Counted from the first letter of the stretch, positions 35,564 through 44,383 are shown. The stretch: DNA of 55,656 nucleotides from Bradyrhizobium sp. NAS80.1 (GCF_001908205.1 NZ_LGHL01000121.1:1-55656), one strand, 5' to 3'. Numbers and translations: made by a program. Notes: generated by a model not told the origin, from the letters alone.

Positions 35564-37012
35564 TCAAGTAGCAGTCTCCCTCTTCGCGGTATTGTTTGCG
35601 ACGGCTTTCGCGATATGAGCGATCAACTCCACCGCGACCTGCTCTTTGGTCATGACCGGCCATGAATCCACGCTGATCTCCCCGCCATCGCGCGTCAGCA
35701 GATGAACCGTGTTGCGGTCGCCGCCCATCACGCCGGTGGCGGGCGACACGTCGTTGGCGACGATCCAGTCGCAGCCTTTGCGGGCGATTTTTGCTTTCGC
35801 GTTGTCGATCAGGTGCTCGGTCTCGGCGGCAAAGCCGATCACCAGCGGCGGGCGCTTGTCGGTCAGCTTGGAGATCGTCGCGAGGATGTCGGGGTTCTCG
35901 ACCAGTTGCAGCGGCGGCATGCCGGCCGAGGTCTTCTTCAGCTTCTGCTCGCCCTCATTGGCGACGCGCCAGTCGGCCACGGCTGCGGCGAAGATAGCGA
36001 TGTCGGCCGGAAGCGCTGCCTGCACCTGCTCAAGCATCTGGCGGGCTGATTCCACATGCTTGACCGTCACGCCCTGGGGGTCGTCGAGCCCGACCGGGCC
36101 GCTCACCAAAATCACCTCGGCGCCTGCGGCCTGCGCGGCGGCGGCAATGGCAAAGCCCTGCTTGCCGGACGAGCGGTTGGCGATGTAGCGCACCGGATCG
36201 ATCGGCTCATGCGTCGGACCTGCGGTGATCAGCACGCGCTTGCCGGCGAGCGGTCGCGGCACCGGCGGTCGCAGCAGGCGCTCGGCGGCGGTGGCGATCT
36301 CGATCGCCTCGGACATGCGGCCGATGCCGGCTTCACCGGCTTCGGCCATCTCACCGGAGTTCGGTCCGATCAGCACCACGCCGTCGCGCTGGAGCTGGGC
36401 AACGTTGCGCCGCGTCGCCGCATTGTTCCACATCAGCGGGTTCATAGCCGGCGCGAGCAGGATCTTGCGGTTGGTGGCGAGCAGGATGGCGCTGGCGAGA
36501 TCGTCGGCATGGCCGTTCGCCATCTTGGCCATCAGGTCAGCGGTCGCTGGCGCCACCACGATCATGTCGCACTCGCGCGCCAGGCGAATGTGGCCGGCGT
36601 CGAACTCGCTCTGCGGGTCGAACAGGTCGCTATAGACACGCTCATGCGAGAGCGCGCTCACGGCGAGCGGCGTGACGAATTGCTGCGCCGCCTTGGTCAG
36701 GACACAGCGGACCTCGATGCGGCGCTCCTTCAGCCTTCGAATCAGGTCAAGCGACTTATAGGCCGCGATCCCGCCGCCGATGATCAGGGTAACGCTGGCC
36801 TCAGGGACGGCGCCGGTGCGCTGCGGCGTCGGGCCGACAGTAGGCGCTGCAGGCGGCACCGCAAATGGCGTCAGCGGCTCCTCGCGGCCCTCGATCAGCT
36901 CCCGCAGGATGACCCGGACCTCTTCCTCGACCGACCTCCGGTTCTTGGCCGAGCGCAGCCGCAAGTAAGTTTTGACGGCGTCGTCGAGCTTGCGGATGGT
37001 CAGGCTTGCCAT
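35564..37012 (-). CDS. coaBC: CoaBC with N-terminal FitA-type ribbon-helix-helix domain
   Basis: This 482-residue bifunctional enzyme joins cysteine to phosphopantothenate and decarboxylates the product, giving 4'-phosphopantetheine for coenzyme A. The CoaC half shows GGGIAAYKSLDLIRRLK, the PxMNxxMW motif as PAMNPLMW, and GEMAEAGEAGIGRM. The CoaB half shows KRVLITAGPTHEPIDPVR, NRSSGKQGFAIA and AAAVADWR. Unusually, residues 1-42 (MASLTIRKLDDAVKTYLRLR, then RRSVEEEVRVILREL) form a ribbon-helix-helix of the FitA/VapB antitoxin type, joined by a Pro-rich linker. I chose ATG at 37012 with GGAGG at a good distance. Paired palindromes lie directly upstream. Confidence 0.93.
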   Translation of the reverse strand: MASLTIRKLDDAVKTYLRLRSAKNRRSVEEEVRVILRELIEGREEPLTPFAVPPAAPTVGPTPQRTGAVPEASVTLIIGGGIAAYKSLDLIRRLKERRIEVRCVLTKAAQQFVTPLAVSALSHERVYSDLFDPQSEFDAGHIRLARECDMIVVAPATADLMAKMANGHADDLASAILLATNRKILLAPAMNPLMWNNAATRRNVAQLQRDGVVLIGPNSGEMAEAGEAGIGRMSEAIEIATAAERLLRPPVPRPLAGKRVLITAGPTHEPIDPVRYIANRSSGKQGFAIAAAAQAAGAEVILVSGPVGLDDPQGVTVKHVESARQMLEQVQAALPADIAIFAAAVADWRVANEGEQKLKKTSAGMPPLQLVENPDILATISKLTDKRPPLVIGFAAETEHLIDNAKAKIARKGCDWIVANDVSPATGVMGGDRNTVHLLTRDGGEISVDSWPVMTKEQVAVELIAHIAKAVANNTAKRETAT

Positions 37013-37031
37013 GACGCCCTCCAGCACGGAA

Positions 37032-37072
37032 TGATAGCGATGCTATCACATGCTTGATTGCAATGCAATCAA
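37032..37072 (-). promoter_or_regulatory. Paired palindromes: candidate operator of coaBC
   Basis: There are two perfect inverted repeats: TGATAGC-GAT-GCTATCA (37032-37048) and TTGATTGC-AAT-GCAATCAA (37054-37072). Both fit TGATwGCrATGCwATCA, with centres 23 bp apart, about two helical turns. They lie 20-60 bases before the coaBC start, and the distal one covers the ubiB stop codon. Paired palindromes are typical binding sites of ribbon-helix-helix proteins such as FitA. Confidence 0.75.
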
Positions 37073-38643
37073 AGATTCCTGACGGCGATCAGGATTCCGA
37101 TGAAGGTCGCGGCGATGATCCAGAGCGCCACGGTGCGCCAGCGGTTCTTGCGGCCCTCGCTGCGGCCCATCGCCGCGATGCTTTCCGGCGACAGCCGAAG
37201 GCCCTCGCGGGTCATGGTCTCGAGCTGCTCGAGCACCTTGGCCGAGCGCGCGGCGATGTCGGGCAGGTTCATCAGCACGCGGGCGAGTTCGCCGCCGCCG
37301 GCCAACGCGCCCTGGACGCGGCCGATCGGTCCGAGATTGCGCTCGATCCATTCGCGCACCACGGGATCGGCGATCTTCCAGATGTCGAGCTTGGGATCGA
37401 AGCCGCGCGCCACGCCCTCGACCACGACCATGGTCTTCTGCAGCAGGATCAACTCTGGTCGCGTCGTCATGTCGAACAGGCCGGTCACCTCGAGCAGCAG
37501 CGTCAGCAGACGCGCCATCGAGATCTCCTCGGCGGTGCGGTTGTGGATCGGCTCGCCGATGGCTCGGATCGCCTGCGCAAAGTTTTCGACCGAGTGGTGT
37601 GCGGGGACATAGCCGGCTTCGAAATGCACTTCAGCCACGCGGCGATAGTTGCGGGTGATGAAGCCGAGCAGGATCTCCGCGAGGAAGCGCCGCTCCTTCA
37701 TGCCGAGGCGGCCCATGATGCCGAAATCGACCGCGACGAGACGGCCGGAGTCATCCAGGAACAAATTGCCCGGATGCATGTCGGCGTGGAAGTAGCCGTC
37801 GCGCAGTGCGTGTCGCAGAAAGCTCTGGATCACCTTGCGGCCGAGATCGGGCAGATCGACATGCGCCTCTGCAAGGCGCTTGTGATCATTCAGCGCGATG
37901 CCGTCGATCCACTCCATCGTCAGCACGTTGTGCGTGGTGCGGTCCCAGTCGACGGTCGGCACGCGGAAATCAGGATCGTCGCGCGTGTTTTCTGCCATCT
38001 CCGACAGCGCGGCGGCTTCCAGCCGCAGATCCATCTCCATCGCGACCGAGCGCGACATGGTGTTGATGACTTCGACGAGGCGCAGCCGCCGCGCCTCGGC
38101 CGAATAGGTCTCGGCCTCGTGCGCGACGAAGAAGAAGTCGGAGAGGTCGCGGCGGAAGCGCGCGGCGACGTTGGGCCGCAGCACCTTGATCGCGACCGGC
38201 TTGCGGATGCCGTCGCGCAGGATTTCGCCGCGATGCACCTGGGCGATCGAGGCGGCCGCGACCGGTGGACCGAAGCTCGCGAACACGTCCGTTAGCGGCC
38301 GCTCCAGCGAGGTCGTGATCGCAGCTTCCGCTTCGGCTTGCGAAAATGGCGGCAGGCGGTCCTGGAGGCTTTCGAGGTCGCGCGCCATGCCGACGCCGAC
38401 GACATCCGGACGCGTCGCCAGGAACTGGCCGAGCTTGAGATAGGCCGGCCCCATCCGGGTCAGCGCGCGGGATATCCGTGGGCCTTGCTTGACGCCGCGC
38501 CGCTCGACGAGCCGCGCCAATTTCAGCGCGACCTGTCCCGGCGGCGGCACCAGGCCCGGATCGACCGAGCCGAACACGCCCTCGCGGGCGAACACGAACG
38601 CGGCGCGGATCAGGCGCGCAATGTGAGTAAAGGAAGAGATCAC
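37069..38643 (-). CDS. ubiB: UbiB atypical kinase, ubiquinone biosynthesis accessory
   Basis: This 524-residue member of the ABC1/ADCK/UbiB family is needed for ubiquinone hydroxylation steps, probably as an ATPase that handles lipid intermediates. The invariant KxGQ motif is in AYLKLGQFLATRPDV. Ala-rich loop PVAAASIAQVHRGEI, PVAIKVLRPNV, HADMHPGNLFLDD and VDFGIMGRLG follow. Two C-terminal membrane helices end the protein (ALWIIAATFIGILIAV). Its start overlaps the ubiE stop by four bases, so the two genes are one operon. Its stop lies inside the coaBC operator palindrome. Confidence 0.95.
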   Translation of the reverse strand: MISSFTHIARLIRAAFVFAREGVFGSVDPGLVPPPGQVALKLARLVERRGVKQGPRISRALTRMGPAYLKLGQFLATRPDVVGVGMARDLESLQDRLPPFSQAEAEAAITTSLERPLTDVFASFGPPVAAASIAQVHRGEILRDGIRKPVAIKVLRPNVAARFRRDLSDFFFVAHEAETYSAEARRLRLVEVINTMSRSVAMEMDLRLEAAALSEMAENTRDDPDFRVPTVDWDRTTHNVLTMEWIDGIALNDHKRLAEAHVDLPDLGRKVIQSFLRHALRDGYFHADMHPGNLFLDDSGRLVAVDFGIMGRLGMKERRFLAEILLGFITRNYRRVAEVHFEAGYVPAHHSVENFAQAIRAIGEPIHNRTAEEISMARLLTLLLEVTGLFDMTTRPELILLQKTMVVVEGVARGFDPKLDIWKIADPVVREWIERNLGPIGRVQGALAGGGELARVLMNLPDIAARSAKVLEQLETMTREGLRLSPESIAAMGRSEGRKNRWRTVALWIIAATFIGILIAVRNL

Positions 38644-39401
38644 AAACGCCAGCCCGAATGCAGTGCGACAATGCCGCCGGACAAGGTCTGCCAGCTGACG
38701 CGGGCGAAGCCGGCGTCGCGAATCATGTCGGCGAAGGCGTGAGGCTTGGGAAACTTGCGGATCGATTCGACGAGATACTGGTAGGACTCGGCGTCACCCG
38801 AGACCATGCGGCCGAGCGGCGGGATCACCTTGAACGAGAACAGATCGTAGAGCCGGTCGAGCCCGGGCATCTCGACGGTGGAGAACTCCAGGCACAGGAA
38901 GCGGCTGCCCGGCTTCAGCACGCGATAGGCCTCGCGCAGCGCGAGGTCGATCCGCGGCACGTTGCGAATGCCGAAAGCGATTGTATATGCGTCAAAGCTG
39001 CGGTCGGCGAAGGCGAGCGCTTCGGCATTGCCTTCGACGAAATCGACCTGGGTGTCGAGATGGTGCTTGGCGGCGCGCTCGCGGCCCACGGCCAGCATGT
39101 CGGCGTTGATGTCGCAGACGGTGGCATGGAAGCCGGTGCCCGCCGCCTTGGCGGCGCGGAACGAGATGTCGCCGGTGCCGCCGGCAACGTCGAGCAACGC
39201 AAACGGCCGGTCGCTCCTGGGCGGGTCGAGCGTAGTGATCATGATGTCCTTCCAGACCCGGTGCAGGCCGCCGGACATCAGGTCGTTCATCAGGTCGTAG
39301 CGCGACGCCACGCTGTGAAACACATCGTTTACCAGCGTCTGCTTGTCCCCCAGGGGAACATCCCTGAAGCCAAAATGCGTGGTTTCGCCCGACCGATCCA
39401 T
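38640..39401 (-). CDS. ubiE: Demethylmenaquinol/ubiquinol C-methyltransferase
   Basis: This 253-residue SAM-dependent methyltransferase carries out the C-methylation in ubiquinone synthesis. The SAM site LLDVAGGTGDISFRAAK and the family signatures YDLMNDLMSGGLHRVWK and RVLKPGSRFLCLEFS are present. Length is normal. It is divergent from mutM, 81 bases away, and is followed by ubiB with a four-base overlap and then coaBC. Confidence 0.96.
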   Translation of the reverse strand: MDRSGETTHFGFRDVPLGDKQTLVNDVFHSVASRYDLMNDLMSGGLHRVWKDIMITTLDPPRSDRPFALLDVAGGTGDISFRAAKAAGTGFHATVCDINADMLAVGRERAAKHHLDTQVDFVEGNAEALAFADRSFDAYTIAFGIRNVPRIDLALREAYRVLKPGSRFLCLEFSTVEMPGLDRLYDLFSFKVIPPLGRMVSGDAESYQYLVESIRKFPKPHAFADMIRDAGFARVSWQTLSGGIVALHSGWRL

Positions 39402-39482
39402 TACTCTACTCCGCGAGGCGGACCATAGCGCGGCCGCCGCAATGGCGCTATCACACCGCCCTCATAAGGTGAATGCCTGACG

Positions 39483-40382
39483 ATGCCTGAATTGCCCGAA
39501 GTCGAGACCGTCCGCCGTGGCCTTCAGCCTGTCATGGAGGGAGCGAAAATCCTCACCGCGGAGGCCCGCCGGGCGGACCTGCGCTTTCCGTTCCAGCCGG
39601 ATTTCGTGGCCCGGCTCCAGGGGCAGGTCGTCACGGGGCTGGGACGCCGCGCAAAATATCTCATGGCCGATCTTGCCTCCGGCGACGTGCTCTTAATGCA
39701 TCTGGGCATGTCGGGCTCGTTTCGCGTCATCAAGCCGGACGACGACACCGCGCCGGGCGAGTTTCACTATCCGCGGGCTAAGGACTCCACGCACGACCAC
39801 GTGCTGTTCCGGATGTCCTCGGGCGCCGACATCGTGTTCAACGATCCGCGCCGTTTCGGTTACATGAAGGTGATCGCGCGCAATGCGCTCGACGAGGAGC
39901 CGCTGCTCCGCGGGCTCGGTCCCGAGCCACTCGGCAACGAGTTCGATGCCGCGATGCTGGCGCACGCCTGCGCGGGCAAGGCCACGAGCCTGAAGGCCGC
40001 GCTGCTCGATCAGCGCGTGGTGGCCGGGCTCGGCAACATCTATGTCTGCGAAGCCCTGCATCGCTCGCATCTGTCGCCGCGCCGGATCGCCGCGACGCTC
40101 GCGACCAAGGGACGCAAGGGCGTTGGCGGAGGCGAGCCGACGGACCATGCGCAGAGACTGGTCGGTGCGATCCACACCGTGCTGAACGACGCAATCAAGG
40201 CCGGCGGCTCCAGCTTGCGCGACCATCGCCAGACCTCGGGCGAGCTCGGTTATTTCCAGCACTCGTTCAAGGTCTATGACCGCGAGGGCGAGAAATGCAC
40301 GACGCCCGGTTGCGGCGGCGCGATCAAGCGCTTCACCCAGAACGGCCGGTCGACCTTCTGGTGTCCGAAATGTCAGAAATAG
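39483..40382 (+). CDS. mutM: Formamidopyrimidine-DNA glycosylase (Fpg)
   Basis: This 299-residue bifunctional glycosylase/AP lyase removes 8-oxoguanine and formamidopyrimidines from DNA. After Met removal the catalytic Pro is the N-terminus, followed by Glu (MPELPEVETVRRGLQP). The helix-two-turn-helix has LLDQRVVAGLGNIYVCEAL, and a C-terminal zinc finger (CTTPGC ... WCPKCQK) ends the protein. All catalytic and zinc residues are present. ubiE is divergent on the other side, an arrangement common in Rhizobiales. Confidence 0.97.
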   Translation: MPELPEVETVRRGLQPVMEGAKILTAEARRADLRFPFQPDFVARLQGQVVTGLGRRAKYLMADLASGDVLLMHLGMSGSFRVIKPDDDTAPGEFHYPRAKDSTHDHVLFRMSSGADIVFNDPRRFGYMKVIARNALDEEPLLRGLGPEPLGNEFDAAMLAHACAGKATSLKAALLDQRVVAGLGNIYVCEALHRSHLSPRRIAATLATKGRKGVGGGEPTDHAQRLVGAIHTVLNDAIKAGGSSLRDHRQTSGELGYFQHSFKVYDREGEKCTTPGCGGAIKRFTQNGRSTFWCPKCQK

Positions 40383-40388
40383 AAGGCC

Positions 40389-40943
40389 ATGCAGACGCCG
40401 CAGCTTGAAACCGAACGGCTGATCCTGCGTCCGCTCGCATTGTCTGACGCGCCGGCGATCCAGCGCCATTTCGACAACTGGAACATTATCCGGCATCTCT
40501 CCACCGTCGTGCCATGGCCGTACCCGGCAGATGGTGCGGAAACCTTCGTCCGGCTGCAACTCGACAAGATATCAGCCGGTGAGGAAATCCATCACTGGGT
40601 GCTGGTGCTGAAGGGCGGCGATGGCGAGGCGATCGGAAACATCCATCTCCGTCCCCGAGCCAAAGGCCTGAAAGGCAATCGTGGCTTCTGGCTGGCGGAG
40701 CCTTACTGGCGGCGCGGATTGATGACGGAGGCGATCGCCGCGGTGAACGATTTTGCGTTCCTCACGCTCGGCCTCGACCATTTCTATGTCTGCAACGCCG
40801 CGACCAACGAAGCTTCGCGCCGGGTCAAGCAAAAGACGGGTGCGGAATTCGTCGGCTTCATCGAGCTCGCCCATCATGGCGGACAGTCGAAGTCCGAGAA
40901 ATGGATCGTGCGGCGTGAAACCTGGCTACGCGAGCGGGTGTGA
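40389..40943 (+). CDS. GNAT acetyltransferase, RimJ/RimL-like
   Basis: This 184-residue protein is a GNAT-fold N-acetyltransferase of the RimJ/RimL group: LETERLILRPLALSDAPAIQ at the N-terminus, acetyl-CoA site in WLAEPYWRRGLMTEAIAAV, and NEASRRVKQKTGAEFVGF near the end. The group acetylates ribosomal protein termini, antibiotics or small amines; the substrate cannot be read from sequence. It starts six bases after mutM and is probably cotranscribed with it. Confidence 0.85.
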   Translation: MQTPQLETERLILRPLALSDAPAIQRHFDNWNIIRHLSTVVPWPYPADGAETFVRLQLDKISAGEEIHHWVLVLKGGDGEAIGNIHLRPRAKGLKGNRGFWLAEPYWRRGLMTEAIAAVNDFAFLTLGLDHFYVCNAATNEASRRVKQKTGAEFVGFIELAHHGGQSKSEKWIVRRETWLRERV

Positions 40944-41077
40944 TCGCGACCGATGTCGATTCAGTGTCATGGCCGGGCTAGTGGCAGAATCGGGAATGTC
41001 AGCTAATCCGTACCAATACTGGACCCGTAGTCCAGCGTATGATGTGCTCGCTGCCTTGAATAAGAAGGATGAGTGGT

Positions 41078-42757
41078 ATGGGCGGAAACTGGCGCGACCG
41101 GACGTCAACGACCTTTGAATGCCAGAAAATGCCTGCGGTATCGAGCCGCGGCATGGTCGTCAGCAACCATCCGCTGGCCTCCAGCGCGGGCGCCGAGATG
41201 CTGGCGGCCGGTGGCAATGCCATCGACGCTGCGATCGCGAGCCTGTTCACGCTGACCGTGGTCGAGCCGATGATGGTCGGCATCATAGGCGGCGGTATGG
41301 CCCACATCCGCCTCGCCGACGGCAGCCATCGCTTCATCGACGGCCAGAGCACTGTGCCATCGGCGGTGCATGATACCACCTACACTTCCAAGCCCGGCTC
41401 GGCGCACGATGTCTTCGACACCGTCGGCAACGAGAACCTTAACGGCCCGAAGGCGGTCGCGGTGCCGGGCTCGCTGAAAGCCTGGTGCGAAACGCTGCGC
41501 CGGTTCGGCACCATGAGCCTCGCCGATGTCATGCAGCCAGCGATCAAGCACGCTGCGCGCGGCTTCGCGGCGACGTCCTATCTGCACGAGTGCATCAGCG
41601 GGAGCGCCGCCGAGATGCGGAAGGACAAGCCGATTGCGGCGATCTACTTGCCTGATGGCGAGCCGCTGAAGGTCGGTGAGCGTGTGGTGCAGTCCGAATA
41701 TGCCGAAACCTTGCGCTATATCGCCGATCACGGTGAGGCAGCGCTCCATGAGGGGCCGCTCGGCGGCATCCTGGTCGACTACATGGAAAAGACCGGCGGC
41801 TTCATCCGACGCAACGATCTGACGAACTACAAGACCGTCGAGCGGCAGCCGATCCGCGCCGACTATCGCGGCTGGACCATCCTTGGCCCGCCGCCGCCGG
41901 CTGCTTCCGGCGTGCATATCGCGCAAATGCTGAACATCCTGGAGGGCTACGACGTCGGCGGCCTCGGGTTCGGAACGCCCGAGACCATCCATTATCTCGC
42001 CGAGGTCCTGAAGATCGCCTTCGCCGATCGCGCCGCGGCCAGCGGCGATCCTGACTATGTCGGCGTGCCCGTGGAGAAGCTGACCTCGAAGGCCTATGCC
42101 GAGGAGCGCCGCCGCGTCATCGATCCGGCGCGGGCGCAGGCCTGGGGCGCCGGCGTGTCGCAGCTCGAAGGCGCTCACACCACGCATATGACGGCGGCGG
42201 ATGCCTTCGACAATGTGGTCGCGACCACGCAGACCATCAACGATCTGTTCGGCGCGAAGATCATGATCCCGGGGCTCGGCGCCATCGCCAATAACTACAT
42301 GAGCCTGTTCGATCCGCGTCCCGGCCACGCGCTGTCGCTGGCGCCGGGCAAGCGCGTGACGACCTCGATGTCGCCGATGATGGCGCTGAACGACGGCAAG
42401 CTGCGCTATGCGCTCGGCCTGCCCGGCGGCAAGCGCATCTTCCCGAGCGCGATGCAGGCGCTGGTCAACCTCATCGACCACGACATGTGCCTGCAGGAGG
42501 CGGTCGAGGCGCCGCGCGTCTGGACCGAGGGCAACGCGCTCGAGGTCGAGCAGACGGTGCCGGAGAGTGTGCGCGCGAAGCTGGCGGAACTCGGCCACAA
42601 CGTGCTGCCCGTTGCGACTATCGCCGGCGGCATGAACGGCATCGCCTTCCATGACGACGGCACCATGACCGGCGCCGCCTGCTGGCGTGCGGATGGCACA
42701 CCGGTCGGCATTTCGGGTGGTCTCGCAAAGAGCGGGGTCAGGTTCAGGCTGGATTAG
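41078..42757 (+). CDS. Gamma-glutamyltransferase family protein
   Basis: This 559-residue Ntn-hydrolase of the gamma-glutamyltranspeptidase family cleaves gamma-glutamyl bonds such as in glutathione. Self-processing and catalysis use the Thr before His in AHTTHMTAADAFDN. The substrate-binding TTSMSPMMAL and GLPGGKRIFPSAMQAL are conserved. The first segment SRGMVVSNHPLASSAG is typical. No signal peptide is seen, unlike Escherichia coli Ggt, so it may act in the cytoplasm like other alphaproteobacterial relatives. Two in-frame ATGs (41069 and 41078) share the AAGGAT ribosome site; I prefer the second. Confidence 0.88.
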   Translation: MGGNWRDRTSTTFECQKMPAVSSRGMVVSNHPLASSAGAEMLAAGGNAIDAAIASLFTLTVVEPMMVGIIGGGMAHIRLADGSHRFIDGQSTVPSAVHDTTYTSKPGSAHDVFDTVGNENLNGPKAVAVPGSLKAWCETLRRFGTMSLADVMQPAIKHAARGFAATSYLHECISGSAAEMRKDKPIAAIYLPDGEPLKVGERVVQSEYAETLRYIADHGEAALHEGPLGGILVDYMEKTGGFIRRNDLTNYKTVERQPIRADYRGWTILGPPPPAASGVHIAQMLNILEGYDVGGLGFGTPETIHYLAEVLKIAFADRAAASGDPDYVGVPVEKLTSKAYAEERRRVIDPARAQAWGAGVSQLEGAHTTHMTAADAFDNVVATTQTINDLFGAKIMIPGLGAIANNYMSLFDPRPGHALSLAPGKRVTTSMSPMMALNDGKLRYALGLPGGKRIFPSAMQALVNLIDHDMCLQEAVEAPRVWTEGNALEVEQTVPESVRAKLAELGHNVLPVATIAGGMNGIAFHDDGTMTGAACWRADGTPVGISGGLAKSGVRFRLD

Positions 42758-42758
42758 G

Positions 42759-42895
42759 TCTCGCGCCCCGGACGCAGCGCAGCGCGAAGCGGTGCGCTGC
42801 AGAGCCGGGGCCCAGAGAGCGGCAAACTGTTCGAGGTATGGGTCCCGGCTCAGCAGTGCGGCATTTCACGCCGCACTGCGTCCGGGACGCGAGAG
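42759..42895. repeat. Palindromic repeat family A, copy 3
   Basis: This begins TCTCGCGCCCCGGACGCAGC and ends GCGTCCGGGACGCGAGAG, with inner GCAGAGCCGGGGCCCA and GGGTCCCGGCTCAGCA. It shares arms and length with 20606-20732 and 28041-28182. It lies between the convergent gamma-glutamyltransferase and trypsin-like genes and may serve as a bidirectional terminator. Confidence 0.88.
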
Positions 42896-42915
42896 GGTCT
42901 TCCAAATCGCGCGAG

Positions 42916-44277
42916 TTACTTCCGCACGCAGATCACGCGAACGACGGCGGCCTTCGCATCCGTCGATGTACCGTTCGCGGCGACAGCGTTCGCTTTCAGG
43001 AAATCGCGCACCGTCTCTGCGGAGACCATGACCGCCTGTGACGCCGGAACAGACGTCGCAGGTCCCGCCACCATTGCCGGCTTCAACAGCGCGATGCCGG
43101 CGAATTTGCCGTCGCCGTCGATGGCCGGGCTGCCGGAGAAGCCGACCGTCGGCGGAGGAGAGAGCGCGGAATCGCTCGCCGTGACCGGCGCCAGCGCGCC
43201 CTTGAGACTAGACACGCTGGCCGCGCCACCCTGGCTCTGGGGATCCGCGATACCGACGACATCGACATTCGTCTTCGCCGTGCCGCCAGTGAGGCTGAGC
43301 GGCTTCAGGCCGTGCGCGCCGTAGATGTGCAACAGCGCGAGATCGTGCTCCTTGTCCTCGGCGAGACGGTCGGCACTGCCATAGCCAGCGATCGTGATCG
43401 CGAGGCAGCTATCGGTGCCGAGGCGGTCGGTGACAATCGCGCCGTCTTCGCTGACGACGACGCCGGTGCCGTATTCGACGGTCTTGCGCGGTGGCGGCCC
43501 GGCTTGCGGTCCAGACGGAAACGCGTTGAACGCACTCGACATCGCGATCACGACAGGCTCGACCGTGTTCTCGGTCGCCTGGTCGTAGAGGATCGTCATG
43601 ATGCGGACTTCGTCGCCTTTGAATGTACCGCGCACGTAGAATTTCTTCAGGCCCTGAAGCCCCGAAAGCACGAAGAAATCGGGCTTCACCACGGTGTAGT
43701 CGACCTGGCGCCCGGCCGGCTCTTTCTTCTCCCGCTCGGCGAGCTTCGCGGTGCTCGGGTTCGCCTCCTTGCGGCGGCCGAGCAGCACCTGCACCGTGCT
43801 GGTCGGCGAGGTCCATTTCGAGCCGTTGGCGTCGGTGACCTGCTGCGGCACCAGCTTGCCGGGGATGCCGAGCCGCGCGCCGCTGGTCGGCTCCATCACG
43901 ATCTTCCAGCCGACGCTCTCCTGCTTCCGCCGCGCGGTCTCGGCGAGTGCGGCGCGCTCCTGCGGATTGAGCACGCCGGTCGGCTTGCCGCCCTTTTTCT
44001 TCTGGTACTCTTTGATGGCATTGACCATGCGCTCGCTAACGTCGCCGGTGATTGCACCGTTATATTCGCCGACCCAGGCGAGGTCGGATTGCAGCGACAT
44101 CCGTTCGGCTTGCGCCATCCCATCCGCCGTTTCCGACGCCGTCTGCAAGGCGGGCGGGCGGATCGGAACGGTCTGGACGGTTTTCGGCTTGGTGCCGGGG
44201 ATTTGTGGCGTCGCCATCTGGGCGTTCGCGCCTGCGGCAGTCGCAAACATCAGTGTTGCCGCAAGCATCGATCTCAT
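42916..44277 (-). CDS. Exported trypsin-fold protein lacking catalytic His
   Basis: This 453-residue protein has a Sec signal peptide (1-20, cleavage after AGANA). It then has a peptidoglycan-binding-like helical segment (about 55-105, with VGEYNGAITGDVSERMVNAI) and a trypsin-like domain from about residue 262. The domain retains the Asp region (EDKEHDLALLHI, Asp312) and the Ser motif GFSGSP (Ser383). The expected TxxHV histidine is replaced: IVTDRLGTDSC at 281-291. Proteolysis is therefore doubtful. The C-terminus ends in KAAVVRVICVRK. I chose ATG at 44277 to place the signal peptide first; a longer frame begins at 44340. Confidence 0.8.
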   Translation of the reverse strand: MRSMLAATLMFATAAGANAQMATPQIPGTKPKTVQTVPIRPPALQTASETADGMAQAERMSLQSDLAWVGEYNGAITGDVSERMVNAIKEYQKKKGGKPTGVLNPQERAALAETARRKQESVGWKIVMEPTSGARLGIPGKLVPQQVTDANGSKWTSPTSTVQVLLGRRKEANPSTAKLAEREKKEPAGRQVDYTVVKPDFFVLSGLQGLKKFYVRGTFKGDEVRIMTILYDQATENTVEPVVIAMSSAFNAFPSGPQAGPPPRKTVEYGTGVVVSEDGAIVTDRLGTDSCLAITIAGYGSADRLAEDKEHDLALLHIYGAHGLKPLSLTGGTAKTNVDVVGIADPQSQGGAASVSSLKGALAPVTASDSALSPPPTVGFSGSPAIDGDGKFAGIALLKPAMVAGPATSVPASQAVMVSAETVRDFLKANAVAANGTSTDAKAAVVRVICVRK

Positions 44278-44383
44278 GACAAATCCAGCCAGCCCATTGA
44301 ACGTGCTGCCATTGAAGCACATCTCGTTGGTCGCGAACAAACTCGGGGTGGTTCAGGCGGCAGTAGAGGCCACGAACTCAGGC

